This document shows, piece by piece, positions 9,024 through 17,828 of a DNA stretch of 64,000 nt (the first letter of the stretch is position 1; every line of letters starts with the position of its first letter). This DNA comes from CAUZIZ01 sp965218775 (GTDB lineage Bacteria > Acidobacteriota > UBA6911 > RPQK01 > JAJDTT01), in contig CBDCLS010000005.1 in the NCBI GenBank assembly GCA_965218775.1, forward strand, positions 744,001 through 808,000, written 5' to 3'. Both the position numbers and the translations under genes were made by a program. The notes under the pieces were generated by a model. It saw only the letters and a program-made list of their open reading frames with translations. It was not told the origin of the DNA and made no database searches.

Positions 9024-9143
9024 AGAGCGTGAAACAGATACCCTTGACCACCCCATTGAACCATTGACCACCATTGACACAATGGAGCGGCTTCTCTATC
9101 GTGTCAGAGGAGACCTATCTCATAGTCTGCAAAGGAGTTGAGG

Positions 9144-9980
9144 TTGGCTAACCGCTCCGCATATGGCTGCCGGAAAGTTTTCTTCCCGACACTCTATGGA
9201 ACCGTTCTACTCACGGCATCTTTGTGGGCACAGCAGCCTGCGGAGCATCCGAACGTCAAAGCGCTATCCAAAGGAGAAATTGGGACCAGGCTGTTCCTGG
9301 AACAGATCCAGCCCCTGTTTGAGAAGAATTGTCTCGCCTGCCACTCGAACACAACCAAACAGGCAGGACTCGATCTTTCCAGCCGGCAGGGTCTATTAGA
9401 AGGTGGCGACCACGGTCCCGCCGTGGTGCCCGGTAGCAGCAAAGATAGCCTTCTCTACGGGGTAATCACTCACTCCCAGCAGCCTGCGATGCCGCCTCAA
9501 GAAGAAAAGCTGCCTACACAGGCCGCGGCCCTCATCGGCCTCTGGATCGATCTGGGCGTTCCCTACGGCCACCGCGACTCCGACGACGATGTCACGCTTA
9601 CGGATGAATCCAGCAGCAGGAATGCGGCCGGCCCAGATGACCTCTTCGACCAGGTCAGATCGACCTTGGAGACCCAGTGCCTTCACTGTCACGGAGGCAA
9701 GTTTCGCCAAGCCGGCCTCGATCTTTCCGAGCGTGAAGGACTCCTGAAGGGAAGCGATGAACACACTGACGTGGTCGTTCCCGGGAAGCCTGAAGCTAGT
9801 CTGCTGGTCAAGAAGGTCAGACACCAGCATGAGCCGGGCATGCCCTACCAGGGCCAGCGACTCTCTTTTCCTCCTTCTGGGGATGGGGCAAGCCCTCTTT
9901 TTTGGTCAGAGCCGAGGCAGGTCCCCGGGAAGAAAATTCTCCGGGTCCGGGTGTTGGGTGCACGTGGGAAAAATTCATAA
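9144..9980 (+). CDS. Truncated secreted protein with two PSCyt1 (planctomycete cytochrome C) domains
   Basis: 278 aa. A signal peptide (VFFPTLYGTVLLTASLWAQ) is followed by two PSCyt1-type domains, each with one haem-type CxxCH: CLACH near residue 65 and CLHCH near residue 182. Each domain continues with the family pattern AGLDLSSRQGLLEGG and MPPQEEKL or MPYQGQRL. In the family these domains normally sit in front of long DUF1549/DUF1553 parts (about 900-1000 aa total). Here the frame decays right after the second domain into low-similarity sequence and stops, so it is a 3'-truncated gene. A TTG at 9144 is preferred over TTG 9138 because AAAGGAG (9131-9137) is six bases before it. Confidence 0.7.
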   Translation: MANRSAYGCRKVFFPTLYGTVLLTASLWAQQPAEHPNVKALSKGEIGTRLFLEQIQPLFEKNCLACHSNTTKQAGLDLSSRQGLLEGGDHGPAVVPGSSKDSLLYGVITHSQQPAMPPQEEKLPTQAAALIGLWIDLGVPYGHRDSDDDVTLTDESSSRNAAGPDDLFDQVRSTLETQCLHCHGGKFRQAGLDLSEREGLLKGSDEHTDVVVPGKPEASLLVKKVRHQHEPGMPYQGQRLSFPPSGDGASPLFWSEPRQVPGKKILRVRVLGARGKNS

Positions 9981-10401
9981 TTGGACTCCTGATTGAGGCC
10001 TACTGTATATGATCGGCTTCCGCTCGGTTGACCTTTAGCATCTCACGCTGGGCCTTTGCGGCAGATCAACGTGTGCACGTCAGCTGCGGTGACGGCGGAC
10101 GACTGAGCGGCGGCTGAAATGGAGGAGATACGCTCCATCGGTCTCAGGGGTAAGAATCGCGTCATCACAGAGTCGGGCCGGGGCCTGCCTCCGTGGGGCA
10201 GTAGTTGCACCCCAATTACGTGTGCGAATCGAAACCCGCAAACCTATTTGCAATCCTCTGATTCTCGGGAATACGATAAGGGAGAGTACTGCTTGGATTG
10301 ATAAGCCAGAGGAATCTCGATCGGTATGTTCTCGGATACGGTTTTCGAGAACAGAACCTCCTTCTGGCGCGATCCCCTTCCCGACAGGAGGCAAACGGAC
10401 G
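9981..10401. other. Intergenic region, nothing recognised
   Basis: About 420 bases between the truncated cytochrome gene and the three-gene cassette. No RNA gene, convincing promoter or repeat was recognised. The only clear signal is AGGAGG at 10386-10391, the ribosome binding site of the next gene. Confidence 0.5.
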
Positions 10402-10752
10402 ATGGCAAACAGCAATCTCGAGAGGCTGAGGAAAGCCTTGGAAAATCTCGCAACCCTGGATATTGTGACGGTCGTTGGGCCGGTGAGTGTCTCCAAAAAG
10501 GATGGCAAGCTCACTGCCGAAGTTCGAGATCCCAGCCAGGCAAGCGCAATGCAGACGAGCATCGATCTCATTGGGGGTGATATCTGCAACCAGATCGATA
10601 GTGCCTACACCACTGGTGATCTGACCAGTCTGCGTGATTTTCATCTTCAACAGGTGAAAGCGGGCCACGATATCATCGTCAACAACTTCAAGGCCATGAT
10701 CGATCTGTTCAAGGTCCTGGGCGATGCGGTCAGCGGTTCGCAGGAAGAGTGA
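10402..10752 (+). CDS. Small unknown protein, shared-module cassette protein A
   Basis: 116 aa, not recognised. AGGAGG (10386-10391) precedes ATG 10402 and fixes the start. The C-terminal half (residues 50-110) reads MQTSIDLIGGDICNQI...LRDFHLQQV and matches the C-terminus of the next gene's product: MQT-I-L-GD at the start and DFHLQ 19 residues after the GD aspartate in both. The N-terminal 30 residues (LENLATLDIVTVVGPVSV) also resemble the N-terminus of protein B (LLNLEINTIVKSNVTA). The protein is mostly helical by appearance and has no signal peptide or membrane segment. First of three co-directional genes; function unknown. Confidence 0.72.
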   Translation: MANSNLERLRKALENLATLDIVTVVGPVSVSKKDGKLTAEVRDPSQASAMQTSIDLIGGDICNQIDSAYTTGDLTSLRDFHLQQVKAGHDIIVNNFKAMIDLFKVLGDAVSGSQEE

Positions 10753-10993
10753 TACACCAGGCAAATCTCCGGCTCTGAGCCCATGGGGCGAAGTATCCTT
10801 GCCGCCAACCTACCTTCATGGCAAGGACCGATAGCATTCCTCTTCTACCTGGACGGAGTTCGACCTCCACCCCCACAGGAGGGCGGACTGCTCTCACCCC
10901 ACAACCGACACCCACCCGGTCGGCCCCAATCGCGGGCAAGCATGTTAGCTGCTCATCGCCGGGGATCGATTGAGGTTACGGAAGGAGAGTTCT

Positions 10994-11752
10994 ATGAATG
11001 AGTTCAAGGAAAGCTTGCGACAAATCGGACGGGATTTGCTCAATCTGGAGATCAACACCATAGTCAAGAGCAATGTGACCGCCCGAAAGATGCCGGTTGT
11101 ACCCCACGCCGTCCTCGACATTGCCCAAACTTACGCTGACAAGCTGAATACTCTGCAGGTCAATCTCAATCTCTTCTTTGACGGCGAGAAAGAAGAGAAG
11201 GAGATCAGCGATTCAAAGTATTGGGGGGAAACCAGAAAACCGACAAACGACAGATTCAACAACGAGTGCCTGAGAAACGGGTTCGACACCTTCATGCGAC
11301 TGCGATGGGCAGCGCGGGCCGCCGTGGAAGAAAAAGGGGCCGACCCCGCAATCGATTCCTCCGACGTAGTGATCTTGCAGCGGATCCGTCGCAACAGCGA
11401 TCAGCTGAGAGCCGTTTTGCAAACCCTCGAGCGCAAGCATTCAGATCTGTTTGGCAAAAAGAGAGCCGAGTTGGGCTACGAGAAACAGAGGCAGACTCCG
11501 TTCAACGCTGACGATCTGGCGCTGATCCGAAAGATATGGGAGATCGGTATTGAGAAGGTCGTGATGCAGACAGTCATACAACTGGACGGGGACTTGATTA
11601 CTCGAATCCAGCAAGACTACGCCAAACCTCAGTTCAAGTATCTGCACGATTTCCACCTGCAGGGGATCGTCATGGCCATGAGATCCTGGGAGATGATAGC
11701 CAAGGCAGTGGCCACGTTCTTCAGCGGGCTAGCTGGAGCGATTGGCCGTTAG
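10994..11752 (+). CDS. Unknown protein, shared-module cassette protein B
   Basis: 252 aa, not recognised. GGAAGGAGAG lies 4-5 bases before ATG 10994. The predicted protein is soluble and rich in charged helices (residues 120-165 may be coiled coil). Residues 191-250 carry MQTVIQLDGDLITRI...LHDFHLQGI, the same module as in protein A, and its DGD(I/L)xxR(I/V) core recurs in protein C. Starts 241 bases after gene A, with no other gene recognised between, and is followed three bases after its stop by gene C. An adaptor or signalling role for the module is speculation. Confidence 0.75.
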   Translation: MNEFKESLRQIGRDLLNLEINTIVKSNVTARKMPVVPHAVLDIAQTYADKLNTLQVNLNLFFDGEKEEKEISDSKYWGETRKPTNDRFNNECLRNGFDTFMRLRWAARAAVEEKGADPAIDSSDVVILQRIRRNSDQLRAVLQTLERKHSDLFGKKRAELGYEKQRQTPFNADDLALIRKIWEIGIEKVVMQTVIQLDGDLITRIQQDYAKPQFKYLHDFHLQGIVMAMRSWEMIAKAVATFFSGLAGAIGR

Positions 11753-11755
11753 GGT

Positions 11756-12244
11756 ATGCACCGCGGCAAGATTTTCCTGAAGCCAAAGATTGCCTACGAT
11801 CACTTTGCCGACCTGAAGGAGCTCGTCACCAGCGGAGGCATCAGTATCGAATCGAAAGATACTGAAGGAGAGATCTACGCCCTAACGCTGGTCCAGCCCG
11901 ATGGAGACATCGTCTCGCGAGTCCGCAGGGGAAGCAATCCCAGTCTCTATGAGCAGCATTATCTTGAGGTCGGTGACCATTTGACCGCGGTTGGTAAACT
12001 CCTGGGTAATATTCAGCTGATCCTCACGTTTCTTGGCGCCTTTCTGGCCCTTCTTTGCCAAATCAGCCTAGTTTTCGGCAAACTGTATCAGCGGGCCGGT
12101 ACGGATCTCGCTTTGGTGCTCTGGCAGAGCTGCCGGAGCTTGCTGATCCAGCTGGCCTTGATCTCTATTTCAGCCTACCTTTTGCGGGTTTTTGTTCTAC
12201 CCTGGTTAATCCGACGGTTCACACGGAATCTGGCCTCCGATTGA
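11756..12244 (+). CDS. Unknown membrane protein, shared-module cassette protein C
   Basis: 162 aa, not recognised. The N-terminal 80 residues are soluble and contain VQPDGDIVSRVRR...YEQHYLEV (residues 47-72), a diverged copy of the module in proteins A and B with a three-residue deletion. Two hydrophobic segments follow (about 84-108 and 127-150), ending in a basic tail RRFTRN, so the module is tethered to the membrane. ATG 11756 is three bases after gene B's stop with a poor ribosome binding site, which suggests translational coupling to gene B. Confidence 0.72.
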   Translation: MHRGKIFLKPKIAYDHFADLKELVTSGGISIESKDTEGEIYALTLVQPDGDIVSRVRRGSNPSLYEQHYLEVGDHLTAVGKLLGNIQLILTFLGAFLALLCQISLVFGKLYQRAGTDLALVLWQSCRSLLIQLALISISAYLLRVFVLPWLIRRFTRNLASD

Positions 12245-12414
12245 GCAGCCAGGGAAACTCCTATTCACCGGCTAGAGACCCGCAGCCGGGGGGCTTGCGT
12301 TTGGGTTACCAGCCATTTACGATCGCTATAGTATGCTTCGAGGTACGGTTCAGTCAGCCCCGTCACTTGACCACCGATTTGTGAACTAACCCAGGGCTTT
12401 GGGGGAGCCAGACA

Positions 12415-12735
12415 ATGACTGAATTCGGACACACCACAGCCAAAGTAGCGGCGTGGAATCTTGCCGGTTTCGGAGAGATTCTCCAGGAGCGGCTCGAACG
12501 TCAGGCCGAAGGACTCGCGCTTCTCGATGCGGAAGTCGTGGCCCTCGTAGAGATCAAACCTACTGGATGGCTTTGCCATAAATCGGACATTCGGTGGGGA
12601 GTACATACGGGGAAGCCTACGCCTCTTTCCCATGCATTGGAGTATGGATATGGGTCGTCAGCGATTTCGAGACACGGTGTCGGACCATCTGCCATTCGTT
12701 GCTTCGTTCAGAATCGATCGAGAGCGCTGATCTAA
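12415..12735 (+). pseudogene. Endonuclease/exonuclease/phosphatase fragment
   Basis: The first ~50 residues (VAAWNLAGFGEILQERLERQ, then ALLDAEVVALVEIKP) match the N-terminal strand of the EEP superfamily, where WNL and the E of VEI are the first active-site elements. The family similarity stops at about base 12560, after which the frame runs through unrelated sequence to the stop, so only a remnant of a ~250-aa gene remains. No ribosome binding site. No activity is expected. Confidence 0.65.
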
Positions 12736-12864
12736 CCTTAACCTAGCGGCTTGGCGGTGGACGCTCCGTGAGGCTTCTCCCGTGTTCGAGGTCGAGACTC
12801 CAGGATGCCGCAAAGCACTGAAGTGGTTCATCGTCCCATCGAAGAAAAGATGAGGGACCTGATT

Positions 12865-14439
12865 ATGATTCGGACCTGGAAAAATTGCCTGATCTGCCTT
12901 CTCCTACTCTCGGGTGGAAACACCCTTGCCGCCGACAAGATCCGGGTGCTGCTGATCGACGGCCAGAACAACCATAACTGGGTCGAGACCAGCCAGTCAC
13001 TGCGTGCGATCCTTGATCGTGCCGAACTGTTCGAGGTGACAACCGCGAGCAGCCCACCAGCCGAAGCCAACGAAGGCACCTGGGAGAGTTGGCAGCTTGA
13101 TTTCAAAAGGTTTGATGTCGTCGTGAGTAACTACAACGGACGACTTTGGCCAGCTTCGATGCAGAAGGCATTCGTCGACTATGTCCGCTCCGGCGGAGGC
13201 GTCGCCATTGTCCATGCGGCCAACAACGCCTTCCCCGGCTGGAAGGAATACAACGAAATGATCGGCCTCGGCTGGCGCGATCGAGACTACGGCGAGGGCG
13301 TAAACGTCGAGGACAACACTGGAAAGCTGCTACGCATCCCTGCGGGCGCCGGTATCGGAGCCGGGCACGGCCTGCGACACTCCTACCTCGTCAAATTGAG
13401 ACAGCCTGACCATCCCATACTAAAGGGCATCCCGGAAGAGTGGCTGCACGCTACCGACGAGCTCTATCACGCTCAACGAGGGCCAGCCCGGAACATGACT
13501 GTACTGGCTTCCGCCTTCTCGGACCCCAGACAAGGGGGCAGCGGTGGACACGAGCCGCTGCTCTGGAACATTCCCTTTGGTAAGGGCCGCGTCGTGACAA
13601 ACCTCATGGGGCACCTTTGGCCCGGACAGGATCATCGAAACGCCCTTCAGTGCGTTGGATTTCAGACGATCTTCGCTCGCACGGCTGAGTGGTTGGGCAG
13701 AGGCGAGGTCACCCAACCGGTACCGGAGCTATTTCCCGGCAGGACCGAGGCGGTGCTCGTCGATCCAGTCCAGCTGCCAGCAAACCAACTGCCTCCGCAC
13801 CACCGCCTACTCTACCTCCAGAGAATGAGGAGGGCGAGCGCAGTTCACGATTTTGCATTCTCCGACCCTGCGGCTTGGAGATACCGCAAGGGCGGCCAGG
13901 AGCAACCCGCCCTCGAGCTGTTTCAGCAAAGCCAGTATGAGCCACCGCATCGCTCACCCGTAAACATTGCTCTCGTCGACGGGCAACGGTTCGACTCCTT
14001 CGTGGTAGACATGAAGCTCCAACAAACAGGTCGAGAGTATGGACACAGAGACCTTTGCCTGTTCTTCGGCTTCCAAGACCCTTCTCACTTCTACTATGCG
14101 CACATTGCCAGCCAGACGGATGACCATGCGCACAACCTCTTCGTAGTGAACGGGGCTCCCCGGATAAAGATTTCGACCTCAACCACTTCTGGTCATGATT
14201 GGGGAAAAAGGCAGTGGCATCATGTCCGCATCGAGCGGAATGTTGAAACTGGCTCGATAAGGGTATTTGTAAACGACATGGCCCAGCCCATCATGACAGC
14301 CAAGGATAAGACCTTCGGCCATGGCTGGATCGGGTGGGGATCGTTTGACGACACTGGAATGGTCAGCGATATCCAAATCTGGGCAGAGGATTTCGAGTCG
14401 AAAGACATCGATTTCTTCGGTGCAAGCGGCTCTCGCTAG
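12865..14439 (+). CDS. Secreted ThuA-domain protein with C-terminal LamG/DUF1080-like domain
   Basis: 524 aa. Signal peptide MIRTWKNCLICLLLLSGG ends near NTLAA. Residues ~25-260 form a ThuA domain (VLLIDGQNNHNW, FDVVVSNYNGRLWP, GGGVAIVHAANNAFPGW, HPILKGIPEEW), a class-I glutamine-amidotransferase-like fold linked to trehalose and other sugar use. The C-terminal ~190 residues are a concanavalin-like lectin domain (FDSFVVDMKLQ, WHHVRIERN, IGWGSFDDTG). AGGGA lies 8 bases before ATG 12865; in-frame ATGs at 12850 and 12805 are alternatives. The 3' end overlaps the RidA gene by four bases, convergent. Confidence 0.82.
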   Translation: MIRTWKNCLICLLLLSGGNTLAADKIRVLLIDGQNNHNWVETSQSLRAILDRAELFEVTTASSPPAEANEGTWESWQLDFKRFDVVVSNYNGRLWPASMQKAFVDYVRSGGGVAIVHAANNAFPGWKEYNEMIGLGWRDRDYGEGVNVEDNTGKLLRIPAGAGIGAGHGLRHSYLVKLRQPDHPILKGIPEEWLHATDELYHAQRGPARNMTVLASAFSDPRQGGSGGHEPLLWNIPFGKGRVVTNLMGHLWPGQDHRNALQCVGFQTIFARTAEWLGRGEVTQPVPELFPGRTEAVLVDPVQLPANQLPPHHRLLYLQRMRRASAVHDFAFSDPAAWRYRKGGQEQPALELFQQSQYEPPHRSPVNIALVDGQRFDSFVVDMKLQQTGREYGHRDLCLFFGFQDPSHFYYAHIASQTDDHAHNLFVVNGAPRIKISTSTTSGHDWGKRQWHHVRIERNVETGSIRVFVNDMAQPIMTAKDKTFGHGWIGWGSFDDTGMVSDIQIWAEDFESKDIDFFGASGSR

Positions 14440-14852
14440 ATCATCGCCACCGCATCCATCTCGATCAAGGCATCGGGATGAACCAATCCCGCTACCTGAA
14501 CCAGAGTCGAAGCAGGAAGGTGGTCGGGAGGAAAGTACTCGAGCCTCACTTCGTGGATCGCCCTGAAGTCTGTTAGATCGGTCACGAATACCTGCACCCG
14601 AACGACATCTCGAAAGCTCGCTCCGGATTCGGACAGAGCCTTCCCGAGATTCGTCAGCACCTGCCGAGTCTGAGCCCTCATGTCGCCCTTGCCGACCAGC
14701 TGCATGTTTTGATCGAACGCAAGCTGTCCGGACACGAAGACCATCGTGCCCCCACTGACACTCACTGCGTTGGAGAAGGCAACTGGCCCTGCAAATGACC
14801 CGGAGCGGGCCAACTGGTTCCCTCCAGGTAACGGGTAGATCGTCTTGTTCAC
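14436..14852 (-). CDS. RidA/YjgF/UK114-family protein
   Basis: 138 aa. Typical Rid fold: an AGPVAFSNAVSVSGGTMVFVSGQ N-terminal part (quoted in pieces: AFSNAV, VFVSGQ), ENLGKAL-like LTNLGKALSESGA, DVVRVQVFVTDL, and a final PASTLVQVAGLVHPDALIEM. RidA proteins hydrolyse reactive enamine/imine intermediates such as those released by threonine dehydratase, though this gene is far from ilvA. The family arginine (usually xRxxVxV near the end) is not visible here, so a different subgroup is likely. GAGGAG about 10 bases before a GTG at 14852 favours that start over the TTG at 14873. Confidence 0.88.
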   Translation of the reverse strand: MNKTIYPLPGGNQLARSGSFAGPVAFSNAVSVSGGTMVFVSGQLAFDQNMQLVGKGDMRAQTRQVLTNLGKALSESGASFRDVVRVQVFVTDLTDFRAIHEVRLEYFPPDHLPASTLVQVAGLVHPDALIEMDAVAMI

Positions 14853-14892
14853 GACCTGAAGACTCCTCGGCAAGACTCTGGAAAGTCGCCTG

Positions 14893-16431
14893 CTATTTGA
14901 ACTGGATCGAGTAGAGGTCGGCGTCGGTCATCACGAAACGCAACCTGACTACACTCCCAACGATCCGCTTCAGCTGATTCTCTCGGTCTCGGCTCCTGCC
15001 ACGTCTCCAAGCCGCGATGCCTTCGATCTCGTCTCCCCAGATGGGCATTGAGTCTTCGAGCGAGAAACCTGCCAGCGGGAGACCGTTGGCTGCCTGAATT
15101 TCTACTCGTATGCTGCCAGCGGCTGAGGTGGAGTAGTTAAGCCGCAGGTTCTCGCCCCGGAATACCAGGGGTGGGGTCACGAATTCCCCTCCGGGATAAC
15201 CCGCGCTTACCGAAGCGAAGCCATCGGTGCGTATAACCATCCGCCGAAGATGGGCGGTTGGGTAGGTGTAGTGTTGCATGACGTATAGCGAGATCTCATC
15301 GGAAGCGCTCGAATGAATCCCGCGGGCCACAAAGTTCGTCCGGTGAATCCAATTGCGGCGATCACGTCCGGGTCGGATGAATGCTTCCACAAAACGGTGC
15401 CAATGTCTCCCGTCGCGGCTGCTCATGAACACTGAGTCGGAGAGGCCGGCAAGCTCCGAGTTGCGCACTGCAGGGGAGTGCTGGGGAGAGCGCCAGGGAA
15501 CAAACCGTTTGGGAAACGCCAGATAGATGTGGGGAGCACGAAAATAGGGCACGGTGGACGTGGTGTACAGGTGTTCCGAGGGGGCCTCTCCATAGTCCAC
15601 CCACTCTCCTGGTGTCCAGTGCACGAAGTCTTTGGAGGTCGCGTACTTGACCGTCCGCACACCGTGTATGAAGTCCCGGTAGAGCGAGACGTAGGTTCCA
15701 CGAACGCCGTCCCAGAAAGCGAGGTTGTGAGAATCGAAAGCTCCATCCGTGATGACCGGCTCTTCTGCCATCCACTTCCAGTTAACCGCGTCGGCTGACT
15801 CCAGTACGACCAGTCCCCGCTTGTCACCCACCCGAGCAAAAGCGATCCCCTTGTATCGCGAGGAGTCCGGGGCCTGTGGATTGGCGTCCTTGAAGGGGTT
15901 GAACTTGGCGGCACCACCAATCTCCAGGATGTTGTTCTCCTTGGAGCCGTTGAACTCTACCTGACGCAGCGAAGGGCGAGTCCAATTGATACCGTCCTGA
16001 CTTTCGGCATAACACGACACCTTAGTGTGCGCAGAGACAAATTTCTCGTTGGGCTCGAGGTCCTGCTTGATCAGGTAATCAGGTGCCGAGCTACCACGGT
16101 AATACATCCGGTAGACGTCTCCGTCCTTGAAGATTGCCAAGTGAAAGGGGATATTTCCTTCCCAAGGCTGGTCGAACACGAATACCTTCTCGGCTTTCTG
16201 CGGATGGTGGAGTTCCAGTTCGACGCCCTCTGCGGACTCGATCAGGTGATCATCGACAAAGAGTTCGAGACGGGACCCAAGGTCGAGGACCTGCCCGGAG
16301 CCGCCCTCCGTTTCCGAGGTGGGTCCAGCTTTGGCACCGATGCCTAGGAAACAACTTGAAAGTAATAAGACGGAAACGATTCTCAGAATTGTCATAGCAG
16401 CGATTCTAGAATCCCTTTGCATTGGTTTCAA
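14893..16431 (-). CDS. Secreted five-bladed beta-propeller glycosidase-like protein (GH32/GH43 superfamily)
   Basis: 512 aa. A signal peptide (MTILRIVSVLLLSSCFLGIG) starts at residue 13. The core has the propeller repeats of glycosyl hydrolase clan members found in Planctomycetota: LELFVDDHLIES, VYRMYYRGSS, CYAESQDGINWTRP, YKGIAFA, ESADAVNWKW, YATSKDFVHW. A beta-sandwich tail contains TSAAGSIRVEIQ. Acidic residues consistent with a glycosidase active site are present, but which sugar it cleaves is unknown. A truncated paralogue of the tail lies at 52702-53213. The exact start among Met1, Met4 and Met13 is unclear because no ribosome binding site stands out. Confidence 0.75.
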   Translation of the reverse strand: MKPMQRDSRIAAMTILRIVSVLLLSSCFLGIGAKAGPTSETEGGSGQVLDLGSRLELFVDDHLIESAEGVELELHHPQKAEKVFVFDQPWEGNIPFHLAIFKDGDVYRMYYRGSSAPDYLIKQDLEPNEKFVSAHTKVSCYAESQDGINWTRPSLRQVEFNGSKENNILEIGGAAKFNPFKDANPQAPDSSRYKGIAFARVGDKRGLVVLESADAVNWKWMAEEPVITDGAFDSHNLAFWDGVRGTYVSLYRDFIHGVRTVKYATSKDFVHWTPGEWVDYGEAPSEHLYTTSTVPYFRAPHIYLAFPKRFVPWRSPQHSPAVRNSELAGLSDSVFMSSRDGRHWHRFVEAFIRPGRDRRNWIHRTNFVARGIHSSASDEISLYVMQHYTYPTAHLRRMVIRTDGFASVSAGYPGGEFVTPPLVFRGENLRLNYSTSAAGSIRVEIQAANGLPLAGFSLEDSMPIWGDEIEGIAAWRRGRSRDRENQLKRIVGSVVRLRFVMTDADLYSIQFK

Positions 16432-16503
16432 TGCTCGGATTCCAGCCAGCTGTTTGCGGCACTTCTCACCGATCGCGAGAAAAAAACCTCAGTTGGGTCC
16501 GGC

Positions 16504-16579
16504 GTAGCGGTGGGCTCCAGGCCGCCGTCCGAGCCAAAGGCTCGGAAGAATAAGACTTCGGCCTGGAGGCCAAAGCTAC
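16504..16579. repeat. Dispersed palindromic repeat, copy B
   Basis: 76-bp core nearly identical to the copy at 28547. Stem arms GTAGCGGTGGGCTCCAGGCC and its near complement end in GCTAC; the inner hairpin CCGAGCC-AAA-GGCTCGG is perfect. Lies between the glycosidase start and the YceH stop. Confidence 0.88.
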
Positions 16580-16606
16580 GTTCGCCGATGAAGTTACTTC
16601 TCAGAT

Positions 16607-17248
16607 CTAGACAGGGCCCCGCTCATCAGGAGCCTGCAGCCGCTGCAATTGCTCTCGAAGTTCCTGGACTTCCTCCTCCAAACGAGTCACTCGCTCCTCC
16701 AGGGGAGAAGAAAGACTTTCAGACGCTTGCACCGTCATCACATCTGCAACAGCGTGATCCTGGCTCGCCAGACCCCAACGGCTCTCCTTTTGGCCGGGTC
16801 TGCGGGATAGCTCTATGACCAGGGGGACCTCCTCATTTGCCATCGCCGCCAATTGCTCCTGTACTTCCGATAGAGAGGCAAAGGGATGCATCCTCTCGGT
16901 TCGGATTCTCAATTCACCCAGGGTTTGAACTCCCCTCAAGAACAGCACTGTCAAGAGGGTTTTCCACTCCGAACGAAAGTGGAGCCTCTCGTCGACCCGG
17001 TGGCTCCAGCGGTCGGTGCGCGCGGCGCTGATGCGGTCTACCAGGGAATCTTGGAGCAGGACTCGAAGGATGTTCAGCGTATCTAGCTCTGTCAGTGTCA
17101 TGACTGGGTTGCGATTCGTCTTCTGGTTACACGCCGCCACCAGAGCATTCAGGGTCATGGGATAGTAGTCGGGGGTCGTCTGCTCCTTCTCCATCAATGC
17201 TCCCAGTACCCGAAACTCGCCCGCCTGCAGCTCAGTCAAATGACGCAT
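16607..17248 (-). CDS. YceH family (DUF480) protein
   Basis: 213 aa. Conserved YceH segments are all present: EFRVLGALMEKEQTTPDYYP, LNALVAACNQKTNRNPV, LLTVLFLRGVQTLGELRIRT and a proline-glutamine-rich SRRPGQKESRW. The fold is a pair of winged-helix domains; function unknown in any organism. The last 30 residues form a heptad-like coiled coil (LEERVTRLEEEVQELREQLQ). GGAGG eight bases before ATG supports the start. Confidence 0.9.
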   Translation of the reverse strand: MRHLTELQAGEFRVLGALMEKEQTTPDYYPMTLNALVAACNQKTNRNPVMTLTELDTLNILRVLLQDSLVDRISAARTDRWSHRVDERLHFRSEWKTLLTVLFLRGVQTLGELRIRTERMHPFASLSEVQEQLAAMANEEVPLVIELSRRPGQKESRWGLASQDHAVADVMTVQASESLSSPLEERVTRLEEEVQELREQLQRLQAPDERGPV

Positions 17249-17360
17249 TACAATAACCTCCTTGATCCCACCACATCTTGACGCTGTGACAACCGACCGC
17301 TAGATTAATCTGCGGGATCGATCTGGGCAATGCCTGGAGGTCCTCGGAGCCTGAATTGTT

Positions 17361-17680
17361 TTGAGCCTGCTTTCCCACATCGATCATCTGGTTTACGCGA
17401 CGCCCGATCTAGAGCGTGAGGTCGAGCATCTCCACACGTTGCTTGGAGTCCGTGCCACGCCGGGTGGAAGGCACCCCGGATGGGGGACTCGCAACGCCCT
17501 CATCTCACTCGGAGAATCTACCTACCTCGAAATCATCGGGCCAGATCCGGACCAGAGCATCCCATTGGCAGACCTCCGCTTCGGGATTGGGGATCTGGAT
17601 CAGCCGGCTCTGGTGAGTTGGGCCGTAAAGACAGAAGAACTGGAGCGGCTGGCGGAAAAAGCCAGGCTTCTCGGTCTAGA
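17361..17680 (+). pseudogene. VOC/glyoxalase-like gene, 5' fragment (split by IS1634-family element)
   Basis: Encodes residues 1-106 of a Glyoxalase-like (VOC) protein: HIDHLVYATPDLEREVEHL, then LISLGESTYLEIIGPDPDQ. The reading frame enters the IS at 17681 and stops at 17702. Removing the element and one copy of the 6-bp TCTAGA duplication rejoins it in frame with 19879-20188, giving ...KARLLGLELGPISEG... and a 209-aa protein, the normal size of this family. The gene was therefore intact before insertion. Substrate unknown. Confidence 0.85.
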
Positions 17681-17792
17681 CCGAAGTTCCCTGAGACTTT
17701 AGCAGATAACTGACTGACTCTACAGGAGATAAAGGGATTTTTGGACTGTATTGTGTAGGCATGTAATTGTGGCTTATATTTCAATAGTGTGC

Positions 17793-17821
17793 TTGACTTT
17801 AAGGATTATATAGGGTATAGT
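17793..17821 (+). promoter_or_regulatory. Transposase promoter, IS copy 1
   Basis: TTGACT (17793-17798) and TATAGT (17816-17821) with an exact 17-base spacer form a near-consensus sigma-70 promoter. The transposase ATG at 17829 is only 7 bases after the -10 box, so the message is probably leaderless or nearly so. Confidence 0.7.
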
Positions 17822-17828
17822 GGTAATC

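Noticed and set aside
8841..9080. N-terminal extension of the PhyH frame
   Set aside because: It runs through the inverted repeat and lacks similarity; AGGAGAA fixes the start at 8840.
16417..16818. Open frames containing GVAVGSRPPSEPK at 16417 and 28487
   Set aside because: These run through the dispersed palindromic repeat and its flanks; the shared peptide is a by-product of the repeat, not a gene.
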